Shown: positions 1 through 8,604, numbered from the stretch's first letter. The stretch is DNA of 64,000 nt from Sphaerisporangium fuscum (GCF_018531465.1 NZ_JAHDTF010000003.1:186001-250000), one strand, 5' to 3'. The notes: a model not told the origin generated them from the sequence alone. Numbers and translations: made by a program.

Positions 1-1259
1 CTCAGCGCGAGCTTGGCGCTCTGCGAGCCCGACGACAGCGTCTTGCTCCACCAGGAGTTGGCCAGGCCGGACAGCTGCTGGACGTGGTGGCCGTATTCGT
101 GGGCCATCATGGCGATGATCCCGCCGTGCCAGCTGACGATCTGGCCGTACCCGCGCTGGTTGCCCCGCCCGCTGGCGAGGGCGGTGGTGGAGGCGTAGAT
201 CGTCGAGTTGCGGGGGCAGTAGTACGGCACCATGCTGCCGCGCTGCGGGAAGTCGCCGCACGCGCCGCGGCCACCCCGAGGGGTGATCATGTAGTTCGGC
301 GGCGAGAAGTCGATGCCCACCCGGCGGAGCGCCGGAGCCCAGGTCCGGTTCATGCACTGCCCCGTCTTCAAGATCAGCGACTTCAGCTGGGCGTTGTCGA
401 AGACGTTGGTGGCCGGCGCGCGGCAGGCCACGCGGGGCAGCGTGCCGACGTGGTAGACCGAGTTCCCCTTCAGCGTGGTGTTCAGCGTCGGCCTGTTCGG
501 CTGCGTGTTGGTGGTGGTGTTCGACTGCGAGCTCGAGGTGTCGTGCGACGTGGTGGCCTCAGGGCTGGGCGTGGTGTCGTCAGGCCTGGTGAAGGTCGGG
601 AACGGCTTCGGCGTGTAGGTCGGGAACTGGTAGGTCGGCATCGCCACGGGAGTGTCGTGGTGGCTGGAGCTCTTGAGCACCGCCGCGCCGATCACCAGCA
701 GCACGAAGACCGCCGCGACCACCCCGAGGAGACCGCCGACCACCGCCGCCGCGCTCGACTTCGGCTTCGGCGGCCGGTAGGGGCCGTACGGCCCCGGCGG
801 CGGGCCGGGAGGGGGGTTCCAGCCGGGACCGGGCGGCGCCGGGTACCGGCCGGGCCCGCCCCCGGGAACCTGCCCGCCGGGCGGCGGGGGAGGAGGCTGG
901 TGCGGCGGCCCGCCCTGCGGCCGCCCCGGCCCCTGGGGTGGCGGGTACGGCTGCCGGTACGCCGGTCCCTGCGGCGGGGACTGCCCCGGTCCCTGCTGCG
1001 GGGGGTACTGCTGAGGCGGGTACGGCTGCGCGGGCGCCTGCGGCGGGTACGGCTGGGCGGGGCCCTGGGGTGCGTAGGAGGGCGCCGGCCCCTGGTGCGG
1101 GTGCGGTGCCGCCGGCCCCTGGCCCGGGTGCGGCGCCGGGGGTCTCTGCGGCGGGTACCCCGGCGGGGGAGGGGGCGGGTATCCGGGCTGCCCTTGCGGA
1201 TAGGAATGGCGTCCGCCCTGTGGCGGTGGTGGAAATGGAGGTTGCCCGTTGTGCGCCAA
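1..1259 (-). CDS. Membrane-anchored neutral zinc metallopeptidase (C-terminus beyond window)
   Basis: Reading leftward from a TTG at 1259, behind a purine-rich AAGGGGG stretch, the frame stays open to the window edge, so the C-terminus is missing. The first ~160 residues are rich in Pro, Gln, Gly and Tyr (PYPPQ-type repeats). One hydrophobic helix follows (around nt 690-770), then a Ser/Thr-rich linker. The last visible part contains HEYGHH, the HExxH zinc signature of the YpfJ-type neutral zinc metallopeptidase family (PF04228). The topology fits a type II membrane protein with an external protease domain and a disordered cytoplasmic tail. The substrate is unknown. It is transcribed divergently from the LysR gene. 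The start codon is the least certain point because no ATG is available in the proline-rich part. Confidence 0.8.
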   Translation of the reverse strand, partial: MAHNGQPPFPPPPQGGRHSYPQGQPGYPPPPPPGYPPQRPPAPHPGQGPAAPHPHQGPAPSYAPQGPAQPYPPQAPAQPYPPQQYPPQQGPGQSPPQGPAYRQPYPPPQGPGRPQGGPPHQPPPPPPGGQVPGGGPGRYPAPPGPGWNPPPGPPPGPYGPYRPPKPKSSAAAVVGGLLGVVAAVFVLLVIGAAVLKSSSHHDTPVAMPTYQFPTYTPKPFPTFTRPDDTTPSPEATTSHDTSSSQSNTTTNTQPNRPTLNTTLKGNSVYHVGTLPRVACRAPATNVFDNAQLKSLILKTGQCMNRTWAPALRRVGIDFSPPNYMITPRGGRGACGDFPQRGSMVPYYCPRNSTIYASTTALASGRGNQRGYGQIVSWHGGIIAMMAHEYGHHVQQLSGLANSWWSKTLSSGSQSAKLAL

Positions 1260-1322
1260 TCCGTCTGCCCCCTTCCCGGCCTCTACCGGCCGAGCAGTCT
1301 CCCCTGTAACAAGGCCCCACAA

Positions 1323-1343
1323 TTCTGGCCAATTAGGGCAGAA
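1323..1343. promoter_or_regulatory. Putative LysR-type operator
   Basis: In the 203-bp divergent gap there is an interrupted palindrome, TTCTG-N11-CAGAA. It has the T-N11-A form typical of LysR-family binding sites and lies about 120 bp upstream of the LysR start. Binding is inferred from spacing only. Confidence 0.35.
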
Positions 1344-1462
1344 GCCTACTGTTTTCTCAGCAGTCACGGATGTAGTCGCATCTGGTTACATTCTGGAATC
1401 ATCCAAGGTGATCTCTGCGATGTTCCGGAATCGCCGCACTCCTCTGCCCTAGCTTCGATTGC

Positions 1463-2332
1463 ATGAATCTGCAGCAGCTCCGTTATGTGGTCGCCACTGC
1501 GGAGCACCGCACCATGACCGACGCCGCCAGATCGCTGTACATCGCGCAGCCCGCGCTTTCCCGCGCGATTCGGGACCTGGAACGCGAACTCGGGATGACC
1601 CTTTTCGCCCGTTCGGGCCGGGGAGTCGTCGTGACGGCCCAGGGCCGCCGCGTCGTCAAACTGGCCAAGGAAGCCCTCGACGCCGTCCACGAGATCGAGG
1701 CGCTCGCCACGCAGACGCACTCGGGGGGCGGCGAGCTGCGCGTCGCCTCACCCCCGAGCCTCGAGGCCGGCCTCGCCGGACGCCTCCTGCCCGCATACGT
1801 CGCCGAGCATCCCGGCGTACGCGTGCAGATCGTCCGGTGCGACGGCCGCGACGGAGTGGTGAACGCCATCCGCGAGCAGCGGGCCGACGTGGGGCTGACC
1901 GACCTGCCCGTCCCCGCCGACCTCGTGAGCCACCCGGTGGAACGCCAGGAGATCGTGCTCGTCTCCCCGCCCGGCCTCGACCTGCCCGAATCGGTGCCGA
2001 TGACCCGCCTCAACGGCTTACGCCTCGTCCTCCCGCCCCCGGGAAGCGCGCGGCGCAAGGAGTTCGACCAGCTGTTCGCCACCTTCGGCGTCCGGCCGGT
2101 CGTGGCCGTCGAGGCCGACGAGCGCGGCGGCTGGCTGGCCACCGCCCGCACGGCCTCGGCGTCGGTGCTCTGGCATCGTGGAACCTCCGACCAGGCCGTG
2201 CGGGCCGGGCTGGTGGTCCGGTCGTTCGACCCCCCGCTGCGGCGCGTCGTCGCGGTCGTGCACACGCGCAGGCGGCTGGCGGGCGCCGCGCAGGACTTCC
2301 TCAACGTCGCGGAGCACGCCTCGGCGGTGTGA
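1463..2332 (+). CDS. LysR family transcriptional regulator
   Basis: This 289-residue protein has a typical LysR-type winged HTH at its N-terminus (about residues 1-60, 'AARSLYIAQPALSRAIRDLE') followed by a substrate-binding domain with two lobes. Length is normal for the family. The ligand and targets are unknown; autoregulation and control of the divergent metallopeptidase are plausible from the shared intergenic region and the TTCTG-N11-CAGAA site in it. The ATG at 1463 begins directly with the conserved MNLQQLRYVV motif. Confidence 0.9.
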   Translation: MNLQQLRYVVATAEHRTMTDAARSLYIAQPALSRAIRDLERELGMTLFARSGRGVVVTAQGRRVVKLAKEALDAVHEIEALATQTHSGGGELRVASPPSLEAGLAGRLLPAYVAEHPGVRVQIVRCDGRDGVVNAIREQRADVGLTDLPVPADLVSHPVERQEIVLVSPPGLDLPESVPMTRLNGLRLVLPPPGSARRKEFDQLFATFGVRPVVAVEADERGGWLATARTASASVLWHRGTSDQAVRAGLVVRSFDPPLRRVVAVVHTRRRLAGAAQDFLNVAEHASAV

Positions 2333-2408
2333 GGCTTTTGGAGCGTTCCCGTCGCCTCGGGCACGCCGGGTGGCATCGGCCGCCGCCAACCGGCGTACGC
2401 TTGCGACG

Positions 2409-3245
2409 ATGCATACTCTGCGCCTGCGCGACCGCGAGTTCGGACCAGGCGACTTCGCCGTCATGGCCGTCGTCAACCGCACCCCCGACTCCTTCTACGA
2501 CCAGGGCAAGACCTACGCCTTCGAGGCCGCCCTCGCGGCGGTCGCCCAAGCCGTGCGGGACGGGGCCGACATCGTCGACATCGGCGGGGTCAAGGCCGGT
2601 CCCGGCGACGACGTCGACGCCGGCGAGGAGATCCGGCGCGTGGCCGACCTGGTCGCCGCCGTGCGGCACGCCCACCCCGGCCTGATCATCAGCGTCGACA
2701 CCTGGAGGGCCGAGGTCGGCGAGGTGGTCGCCCAGGCGGGAGCCGACCTGCTGAACGACACCTGGGGCGGCCCGGACCCCGCTCTCGCCGAGGTCGCCGC
2801 CAAGCACGGCATCGGCCTGGTCTGCGCCCACGCCGGAGGCGTCACCCCGAGGACCCGCCCGCACCGCATCGCCTACGACGACGTCGTCGCCGACGTGATC
2901 TCCCACACCGTGGGCCTCGCCGAGCGCGCCGTACGGGCCGGCGTGCGCCCGGACGGCGTCCTCATCGACCCCGCCCACGACTTCGGCAAGAACACCTGGC
3001 ACTCCCTCCAGGTCAGCCGCAGGCTGCCGGAGATGGTCGCCACGGGATGGCCCGTGCTGGTCGCCGTCTCCAACAAGGACTTCGTGGGGGAGACCCTCGG
3101 CGGCCTCCCCGTGGACGAGCGGCACGCCGGCACCCTCGCCACGCTCGCGGTGTCCGCCTGGCAGGGCGCCCGCGTCTTCCGCGTCCACGACCCCGTCTCC
3201 GCCGTCTCCGCCCTCGCCACGATCAGCCGCCTGCGTTCCTCCTGA
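2409..3245 (+). CDS. folP2: Dihydropteroate synthase-like protein (FolP2 type)
   Basis: A 278-residue pterin-binding TIM-barrel protein. The opening segment (VVNRTPDSFYD) and the DIGG strand fit dihydropteroate synthases. The second signature reads DIGGVKAGPGDDVD instead of the canonical DIGGESTRPG loop. That loop is typical of the actinobacterial FolP2 paralogue, which in mycobacteria is not thought to be the functional sulfonamide target. Its exact reaction is therefore uncertain. It lies 76 bp behind the LysR gene and stops just before the CACAAG promoter element of the lanthipeptide locus, so it marks the left boundary of that locus. Confidence 0.85.
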   Translation: MHTLRLRDREFGPGDFAVMAVVNRTPDSFYDQGKTYAFEAALAAVAQAVRDGADIVDIGGVKAGPGDDVDAGEEIRRVADLVAAVRHAHPGLIISVDTWRAEVGEVVAQAGADLLNDTWGGPDPALAEVAAKHGIGLVCAHAGGVTPRTRPHRIAYDDVVADVISHTVGLAERAVRAGVRPDGVLIDPAHDFGKNTWHSLQVSRRLPEMVATGWPVLVAVSNKDFVGETLGGLPVDERHAGTLATLAVSAWQGARVFRVHDPVSAVSALATISRLRSS

Positions 3246-3252
3246 CGGCGCT

Positions 3253-3297
3253 CCCACAAGTTCTCCCAAGCACGCCACAAGACCCCGCTGACACGGT
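3253..3297 (+). promoter_or_regulatory. CACAAG-repeat promoter of the class IV (lanL) operon
   Basis: Three CAAG cores (3257, 3267, 3278) are spaced 10 and 11 bp apart as CACAAG, CCAAG and CACAAG. Exactly 10 nt after the last repeat comes CACGGT (3292-3297), a candidate -10 hexamer (NANNNT). The 29-bp repeat block matches the block upstream of lanM at 21 of 29 positions with identical spacing. Direct repeats near one helical turn, placed over a -35 region, are the known architecture of SARP activator sites. The SARP encoded at 25955 is the obvious candidate binder. Confidence 0.65.
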
Positions 3298-3351
3298 GGT
3301 TCATGCCGTCGGAGAGCTGGGGGAGCCGCTCACGACGGCCACTTTTGTCGA

Positions 3352-6180
3352 TTGCCTCGGTGCTTTCCCGTGCCGAGTGCGGACGATTGGAGTACCGGCG
3401 GCTTGGACGCGAGCAGTTCGAATGGGACAGACGTTCCTCAGGCCGAACGTCACGTGCTGGAGGACATCGCCAGGGGGGTTCTGGGCCGCGTGGCGGGTGG
3501 CGCCGCCGGGTGGCGGTTCGGCCACCACGAGCCGTGGATGTACGTGACCCCGGAGGCGGAAGCGGGCACCCGCGCGCAGGGCTGGAAGCTCCACGTGTCG
3601 GCGACGCCGCTGTCGGCGCCCGTCGTGCTGGCCCGGGTGGTGGAGGTGCTCGGGCGCCGCGGCTGCCCCTTCAAGTTCGCCGCCACCCAGGACGACCTGA
3701 CCGGCCTGGTCTCCCGCGCCCTGGACCGCGGGTCGGTGGGCAAGTTCATCACGGTCTACCCCCCGGACGACGCGACCGCCAGGGAGATCGCGGAGGAACT
3801 GCACCGGGCCACCTACGGCCTGCCCGGCCCGCCGATCCTCTCCGACCGCGCCTACCTGCCCGGCAGCCTGGTGCACTACCGGTTCGGCGTGTTCTCCGCG
3901 CCCAGCGTGCTCGACAACGACGGCTCCTACAGCTCACGGCTCACGGCGCCCGACGGCACCCGGGTCACCGACGACCGCAAGGCCTGGTACTCCCCGCCGG
4001 CCTGGGCGGTCTGCCCGTTCGACTCGGGCCAGGCACCGGTGAGGACCAGCGCGCCGCGGTCGGTCCTGCTCGCCGACCGGTTCGAGGTGCGCAAGGCCCT
4101 GCGGCACGGCGCCAAGGGCGGGGTCTTCCTGGCCGAGGACCGGTCCGGCGGAGGCAAGGTGGTGATCAAGCAGGCCCGCCCGTATCTCGGCGCCACCGTC
4201 ATGGGCACCGACGAGCGCGACCAGCTTCGCCACGAGGCCGCCATGCTCGACCTGTTCGGACCGCTCGGCGTCACGGCCCGCAAGGTGCTGCTCTTCGAGA
4301 GGAACGACAACGTCTTCCTGGCACAGGAGTACATCGAGGGAACGCCGCTGAGCGGATGGGCCGGCAAGAAGGATTCCCCGGCGTCGGAGCGGCGCGACCA
4401 GCTCGTCCCGCTGATCCGGCGCCTGGCCGACCTGGTCCACACGGTGCACGGACAGGGCTACGTGCTGCGCGATCTGACGCCCAACAACGTCATGGTCATG
4501 GACGGCGGCGACTGCCGGCTGATCGACCTGGAGATGGCGGCCAGGCCGGGCACACCCGTGCCGCGGGCCTTCACCCCCGGATACGCGCCCCCCGAGCAGC
4601 AGCTGTCCGCCCGCTACGGGCCCGCGCCCGGCGCGGAGGCCGACATGTACGCGCTCGGGGCGACCGCGCTGTTCCTCCTCACGGGCTGCCGGCCCGCCCT
4701 CGTACCGGATCGGCCCGCCGGCCCGCGGTCCTGGGACTCCCGGGTGGAGGCACTGGTGCGGGTGGCCACACAGGGGGATCCGGTGGCCGCCGCCCTGGCG
4801 CCCCTGATCCTCGGCGTGATGCGGGAGGATCCCGCGCGGCGATGGGATCTGCCGCGGGTGCGGACGTTCCTCGACGAGATGGCCTCCGGGCCGGTGCCGT
4901 CCCCCGAGCCCGCGGGCGCCTACCGCCTCGGGACGGAGGAGCAGGACCGGCTGCTGCGCGACGGCCTCGCCCACACGCTGCGGACGATGACACCAGGCAC
5001 CGGCTCCGTACCGTCCCCCCACCTGTGGCCCGCCCGGAACCTCGGGCAGAGCGCCGATCCCTGCGCCGTGCAGTACGGCTCGGCGGGAGTGCTCGCGCTG
5101 TGGGCCAGGCTGGCCGATCCCGCCCGCCCGGGCGAGGGTGTGCCGCCGGGGCTGCGGGACGACCTGCTGGCGGGCCTTCGCACGGCCGCGGACTGGACGG
5201 TGCGGCGCCTGGAGGGCGAGCACCGGCCCTCGCCCGGACTGTACTTCGGCCGGGCCGGCATCGCCTGGGGCCTGCACGAGGCCGGGCGCGCGCTCGGCGA
5301 CGAGAGGCTCCGGGCCGCCGGCCTCGAAATGGCGCTGGGCCTGCCGATCCGCTGGCCGAACCCCGACATCTGCCACGGACTGGCGGGGACCGGAATGGCG
5401 CTGCTGCACTTCTGGCAGGCCACCGGGGACGGACGGTTCCTGGAACGGGCGGACGCGTGCGCCGACGGGCTGCTGGAGGCCGCCGAACACACCCCGAAGA
5501 CCGTGCTGTGGCCCATCCCCAAGGACTTCGACTCCGCGCTCGCCGGCGTGGTGCACTACGGATTCGCCCACGGCGTCGCCGGGATCGGCGCCTACCTGCT
5601 GGCCGCCGGTCGCGTGCTCGGACGCGACGACTGCGTGGAGACGGCGCTGACCGCCGGGGAGACCCTGCTGGAGGCGGCCGATCACGACGGTGGGCGGGCC
5701 TGGTGGGCGGACGGCCCGAACGGCGGAAACAAGCTGCCGCACTGGTGCAACGGCTCCTCGGGAGTGGGCACCTTCCTGGTGCGCCTGCACGCCGCCGACG
5801 GCGACCGCCGCTTCCGCGACGCCGCCCACGGCGCCGCGCTGGCCGTCCACGGCAACCGGCTGGTCTCCGGCACGGCCGCCTGCCACGGCCTGGCCGGTGA
5901 CGGGCAGTTCCTGCTGGACATGGCCGATCTGCTGGGCGAGCCCGCCTACCGCGAGCAGGCCGAGGAACTGGCGGGAGCCCTGTGGGCCCACGCGACGCTT
6001 CGCGATGGCCTGCTGGTGGTGCCCGACGAGAACCAGGCCGAGGTCACCGTCGGCTGGAACACCGGGCTGGCAGGGGTGCTGGACTTCCTGCACCGCCTCC
6101 GTCACGGAGGACCTCGCCCCTGGATGGCCGATCCCGAGGACGGCTCGGCGCCGTCGACGTCCCCCGGCGGCCGGGCATGA
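3352..6180 (+). CDS. lanL: Class IV lanthipeptide synthetase (LanL type; lyase-kinase-cyclase)
   Basis: A ~942-residue trifunctional enzyme that phosphorylates Ser/Thr in the precursor, eliminates phosphate, and cyclises Cys onto the dehydroamino acids. The N-terminal lyase-like domain (about 1-240) contains GWKLHVSATP and GKFITVYPP. A Ser/Thr kinase domain (about 245-510) carries VLRDLTPNNV with catalytic Asp374. A LanC-like cyclase (about 535-920) carries WCNG (Cys799) and CHG (Cys844, His845). These zinc ligands are absent from classical class III LanKC enzymes, so class IV is favoured. The start is uncertain: TTG 3352 or GTG 3370, neither with a strong ribosome site. Its stop overlaps the next start (ATGA), indicating coupled translation with the S9 protease. 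Likely substrates are the three small precursors 2 kb downstream. Confidence 0.9.
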   Translation: MPRCFPVPSADDWSTGGLDASSSNGTDVPQAERHVLEDIARGVLGRVAGGAAGWRFGHHEPWMYVTPEAEAGTRAQGWKLHVSATPLSAPVVLARVVEVLGRRGCPFKFAATQDDLTGLVSRALDRGSVGKFITVYPPDDATAREIAEELHRATYGLPGPPILSDRAYLPGSLVHYRFGVFSAPSVLDNDGSYSSRLTAPDGTRVTDDRKAWYSPPAWAVCPFDSGQAPVRTSAPRSVLLADRFEVRKALRHGAKGGVFLAEDRSGGGKVVIKQARPYLGATVMGTDERDQLRHEAAMLDLFGPLGVTARKVLLFERNDNVFLAQEYIEGTPLSGWAGKKDSPASERRDQLVPLIRRLADLVHTVHGQGYVLRDLTPNNVMVMDGGDCRLIDLEMAARPGTPVPRAFTPGYAPPEQQLSARYGPAPGAEADMYALGATALFLLTGCRPALVPDRPAGPRSWDSRVEALVRVATQGDPVAAALAPLILGVMREDPARRWDLPRVRTFLDEMASGPVPSPEPAGAYRLGTEEQDRLLRDGLAHTLRTMTPGTGSVPSPHLWPARNLGQSADPCAVQYGSAGVLALWARLADPARPGEGVPPGLRDDLLAGLRTAADWTVRRLEGEHRPSPGLYFGRAGIAWGLHEAGRALGDERLRAAGLEMALGLPIRWPNPDICHGLAGTGMALLHFWQATGDGRFLERADACADGLLEAAEHTPKTVLWPIPKDFDSALAGVVHYGFAHGVAGIGAYLLAAGRVLGRDDCVETALTAGETLLEAADHDGGRAWWADGPNGGNKLPHWCNGSSGVGTFLVRLHAADGDRRFRDAAHGAALAVHGNRLVSGTAACHGLAGDGQFLLDMADLLGEPAYREQAEELAGALWAHATLRDGLLVVPDENQAEVTVGWNTGLAGVLDFLHRLRHGGPRPWMADPEDGSAPSTSPGGRA

Positions 6181-7967
6181 CGAGTCTCGGTGCCATGAGC
6201 CCGCCACTCGCCGCGAGGCGGGAGGATCCGGTCGTCCATCGGATCAACTTCCGCTTCTCCGGCCGGGGGCGGTACCTCGCGTGCCTGGCGGCGGGCCGGT
6301 CGGAGTCCCTGGTCCCCGAGGTGTGGGATCTCACCGGTCCCGTGCCCCGGTCCCGGCCGCTGCCCACGCGGGAGAAGGGGACCGTGGGCACCGTCCCCGT
6401 CCCCACCGACGACGGAGGACTCCTGCTGTGCCGCTTCGGTCCGAACGGCTCCCGGGTGACCCTCGTGCGGGACGACGGCGAAGAGCACGAGTTGCTGAGC
6501 GCCGAAGGGGGCGGTCTCAGGCTCGTCGCCGGCACCGGCCGGGGGACGGCGGCCGTGGCGTTCGAGATGAACCCCGACGGGCCGGCCGTGCTGTGGCGCC
6601 TGTCCGGGCGGGCCGAGCCACCCGAGCCGATCACCGAACTGCCCCGGCTCGTCACCGGAGGCACCTGGCTCGACGAGACGGGCACGTCCCTCGCCGTGAC
6701 CGTCGTCCGGCCGGAGCGCCGCGTCGTGGTGGTGGACGTGCCGAGCGGCGCCGTCCGTCCCTTGGCCGGCCTCGGGGGCGACGAGCACCTGCTGGCGGCC
6801 GCGCGCCGGGGCGGGGTGCTGCTCACGGCGGCCCAGCGGGACGGCGGCCACCGGCTGGGCGTCCGTCACCGCGGCGGCCGGCGGCCGACGATCTTCCCTG
6901 CCCGGCTGAACGCCGTCGAGGGAACCGTCGCGCCCCTCGCCCTGGATCCCGGCGGGCGGCGCCTGGCCCTGTCGGTCACCCGCGGCGTCCGTTCCCACCT
7001 GCTGGTCCACGACCTCACGACGGACACCGGCACCGAGATCGACCTGCCCGCGGGGATCGTCCACGCTCCGGCCCACTGGAACGGCCGCGGGCTGACCCTG
7101 CTCCACAGCGGCCCCGACCGTCCGGTGTCCCCGGTCACGGTGACCGGCGCGTCCCCGCCGCGGATCACCGCCGCCCACCCCGCCGGCGGATGGGCGCCCG
7201 CCCACGCCCGGGACCTGCGAGGGGCGGAGGGAAGCGTCGAGGTCGTCGTCTACGGAGAGCCCGCGACCAGCGCGCAGGTGGTCGTGGCGCTCCACGGCGG
7301 CCCCGAGGCGGCCTGGCAGCTCGGCTTCGAGCCGCTGTTCCAGCGGCTCGCCGCGGCCGGGATCGCGGTCGTCGCGCCCAACCAGCGCGGCAGCACCGGA
7401 TACGGGGCGGCCCACCGCGACGCCATCCGGGGCGCCTGGGGCGGGCCCGACCTGGCCGACATCGCCGAGATCGGCCGGATCCTCGCCGCCGAGCGCGGAC
7501 CCGGGCGTGAGCGGCCCATGCTGTACGGCGCGAGCTACGGCGCCTACCTGGCACTCCTGGCGGCCGCCGCACGGGCCGACCTGTGGGCGCGCGCCGTGGC
7601 CGTCGCGCCGTTCCTGTCCGCCGGCGCGCTGTACGAGGACGGGACGGAGTCCGTACGCAACCTGATCGACCGGCTGCGGGGGCGCGAGGAGACCCACGAG
7701 GACGAACTCGGCCCACGCGACCTGCTGAGGCTGGCCGGCCGGATGCGGCTGCCGCTGCTGCTCGTGCACGGGGAGCGGGACACCACCATCCCGGCCGCCC
7801 ACTCGCGGCGCCTGTACGACCGGCTCCTGCGGACCGGCCGCACCGACCCGGTGACGTACCTGGAGATCCCGGGCGCGGGCCACGACCCGATGGCCGACGG
7901 CGACGGGCACCTCGTCACCGCCCGGGTCGTCGAATTCCTCCGCGCCGGGCCGTCCCACCCCGCATGA
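6177..7967 (+). CDS. S9 prolyl oligopeptidase family peptidase (candidate leader protease)
   Basis: A 596-residue protein with a beta-propeller-like N-terminal part and a C-terminal alpha/beta hydrolase domain. The catalytic triad is visible: Ser453 in GASYG, Asp535 in HGERD and His569 in GAGHD. NQRGSTGYG is typical of the S9C/acylaminoacyl-peptidase group. The start ATG at 6177 overlaps the lanL stop. Prolyl-oligopeptidase-type proteases remove leaders in several class III systems, so leader removal from the class IV peptides is the likely job here. No signal peptide is evident, suggesting a cytoplasmic site of action. Confidence 0.88.
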   Translation: MTSLGAMSPPLAARREDPVVHRINFRFSGRGRYLACLAAGRSESLVPEVWDLTGPVPRSRPLPTREKGTVGTVPVPTDDGGLLLCRFGPNGSRVTLVRDDGEEHELLSAEGGGLRLVAGTGRGTAAVAFEMNPDGPAVLWRLSGRAEPPEPITELPRLVTGGTWLDETGTSLAVTVVRPERRVVVVDVPSGAVRPLAGLGGDEHLLAAARRGGVLLTAAQRDGGHRLGVRHRGGRRPTIFPARLNAVEGTVAPLALDPGGRRLALSVTRGVRSHLLVHDLTTDTGTEIDLPAGIVHAPAHWNGRGLTLLHSGPDRPVSPVTVTGASPPRITAAHPAGGWAPAHARDLRGAEGSVEVVVYGEPATSAQVVVALHGGPEAAWQLGFEPLFQRLAAAGIAVVAPNQRGSTGYGAAHRDAIRGAWGGPDLADIAEIGRILAAERGPGRERPMLYGASYGAYLALLAAAARADLWARAVAVAPFLSAGALYEDGTESVRNLIDRLRGREETHEDELGPRDLLRLAGRMRLPLLLVHGERDTTIPAAHSRRLYDRLLRTGRTDPVTYLEIPGAGHDPMADGDGHLVTARVVEFLRAGPSHPA

Positions 7968-8019
7968 CCGGCGGGCGCCGCCGCGCCCACCCACCAGACC
8001 TGCCCGGACATCGGGCCGG

Positions 8020-8078
8020 CCGCGCCTTCGCATGGCGCGGTGAAAGCAAGCCGCGCCTTCGAGTGGCGCGGTGAAAGC
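8020..8078 (+). repeat. Tandem stem-loop repeat upstream of the class IV precursors
   Basis: Two 28-bp direct repeats (8020-8047 and 8051-8078) differ only in their loops. Each contains a perfect 7-bp inverted repeat, CCGCGCC/GGCGCGG, with a 7-nt loop. They lie in the 133-bp gap between the S9 protease and the first precursor, ending 22 nt before its ATG. Roles as an mRNA processing or stabilising element, partial terminator or protein-binding element are all possible. Confidence 0.7.
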
Positions 8079-8100
8079 GACGAGAGAGAAAGGAGCCGTC

Positions 8101-8235
8101 ATGGACCTCGAACTGTCCGCTCTGGACATGCTTCCCGGTGACGAGCAGACGGGGCTGATGCCCTGCACGCGGGTCACCTGCTTGTTGGTCACCTGCGACA
8201 CCTACACGTGTTTCGGCAGCGTCTGGGGAGGCTGA
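8101..8235 (+). CDS. lanA1: Class IV lanthipeptide precursor 1
   Basis: A 44-residue peptide with an acidic, Leu-rich leader (MDLELSALDMLPGDEQ) and a core starting around Leu19-Pro21. The core has Cys22, Thr26-Cys27, Thr31-Cys32, Thr34, Thr36-Cys37 and Ser40, giving four Cys and at least five dehydratable residues. The AAAGGAG ribosome site is well placed. It aligns without gaps with the two following peptides through the leader and a common PC-x3-TC-x3-TC core. Proximity to LanL, and the resemblance of the TC-rich core to venezuelin/SflA-type class IV peptides, identify it as a substrate. The leader cleavage point is not visible. Confidence 0.88.
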   Translation: MDLELSALDMLPGDEQTGLMPCTRVTCLLVTCDTYTCFGSVWGG

Positions 8236-8286
8236 TCGCCGCACAGCGGCCGAAGCCCGAAAGCGGATCGCGAGAAAGGAGGTGTC

Positions 8287-8418
8287 ATGGAACTCGATCC
8301 GTCCGCCCTGGACCTGCTCCCCGGTGACGAGGAGACGGGGCTGATGCCCTGCACGAGGATCACGTGCACGTGGGTCACCTGCGACGTGAACGGCTCGGTC
8401 TGGCCGCCGACGCCGTGA
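8287..8418 (+). CDS. lanA2: Class IV lanthipeptide precursor 2
   Basis: A 43-residue paralogue of the peptides on both sides, with leader MELDPSALDLLPGDEETG. The core keeps PC-x3-TC-x3-TC (Cys22, Cys27, Cys32) but lacks the fourth Cys and ends in a Pro-rich tail (WPPTP). Dehydratable residues are Thr23, Thr26, Thr28, Thr31, Ser37 and Thr42. A perfect AAAGGAGGT ribosome site precedes the ATG. The Pro-rich tail is unlike those of its siblings, so its mature product should differ in C-terminal topology. Confidence 0.87.
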   Translation: MELDPSALDLLPGDEETGLMPCTRITCTWVTCDVNGSVWPPTP

Positions 8419-8461
8419 CGCCGTGAGCCCGGTTCCCCGATCACGACGGAAAGGAGGTGAC

Positions 8462-8590
8462 ATGGATCTCGATCTGTCCGCCCTGGACATGCTCCCCGCC
8501 GACGAGCAGTCCCGGCTGCTTCCCTGCGGAGTGAACACCTGTCTGTTGATCACGTGTTCCAACTTCACGAACTGGACGACCCTCGGCTGA
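8462..8590 (+). CDS. lanA3: Class IV lanthipeptide precursor 3
   Basis: A 42-residue paralogue with leader MDLDLSALDMLPADEQ. The core keeps Cys22, Thr26-Cys27 and Thr31-Cys32, then has Ser33, Thr36, Thr39 and Thr40 with no further Cys. It has three Cys and at least six dehydratable residues, so some dehydrated residues would remain unpaired. AAAGGAGGTGAC precedes the ATG. It is the last precursor before a very strong hairpin and the transporter genes. Confidence 0.87.
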   Translation: MDLDLSALDMLPADEQSRLLPCGVNTCLLITCSNFTNWTTLG

Positions 8591-8604
8591 GGCGGCCGTC
8601 CACG

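Noticed and set aside
84..1466. Long open frames on the plus strand opposite the metallopeptidase
   Set aside because: They are GC-driven antisense shadows rich in Arg/Gly/Ala without domain motifs, while the minus strand encodes a clear HExxH protease.
3352..6180. Class III LanKC assignment
   Set aside because: The three zinc ligands of the cyclase (WCNG, CHG) are present, which class III cyclases lack; class IV LanL fits better, although the border is not sharp.
8020..8078. CRISPR-like repeat
   Set aside because: Only two units with a 3-nt gap and perfect internal stems; no spacers and no cas genes.
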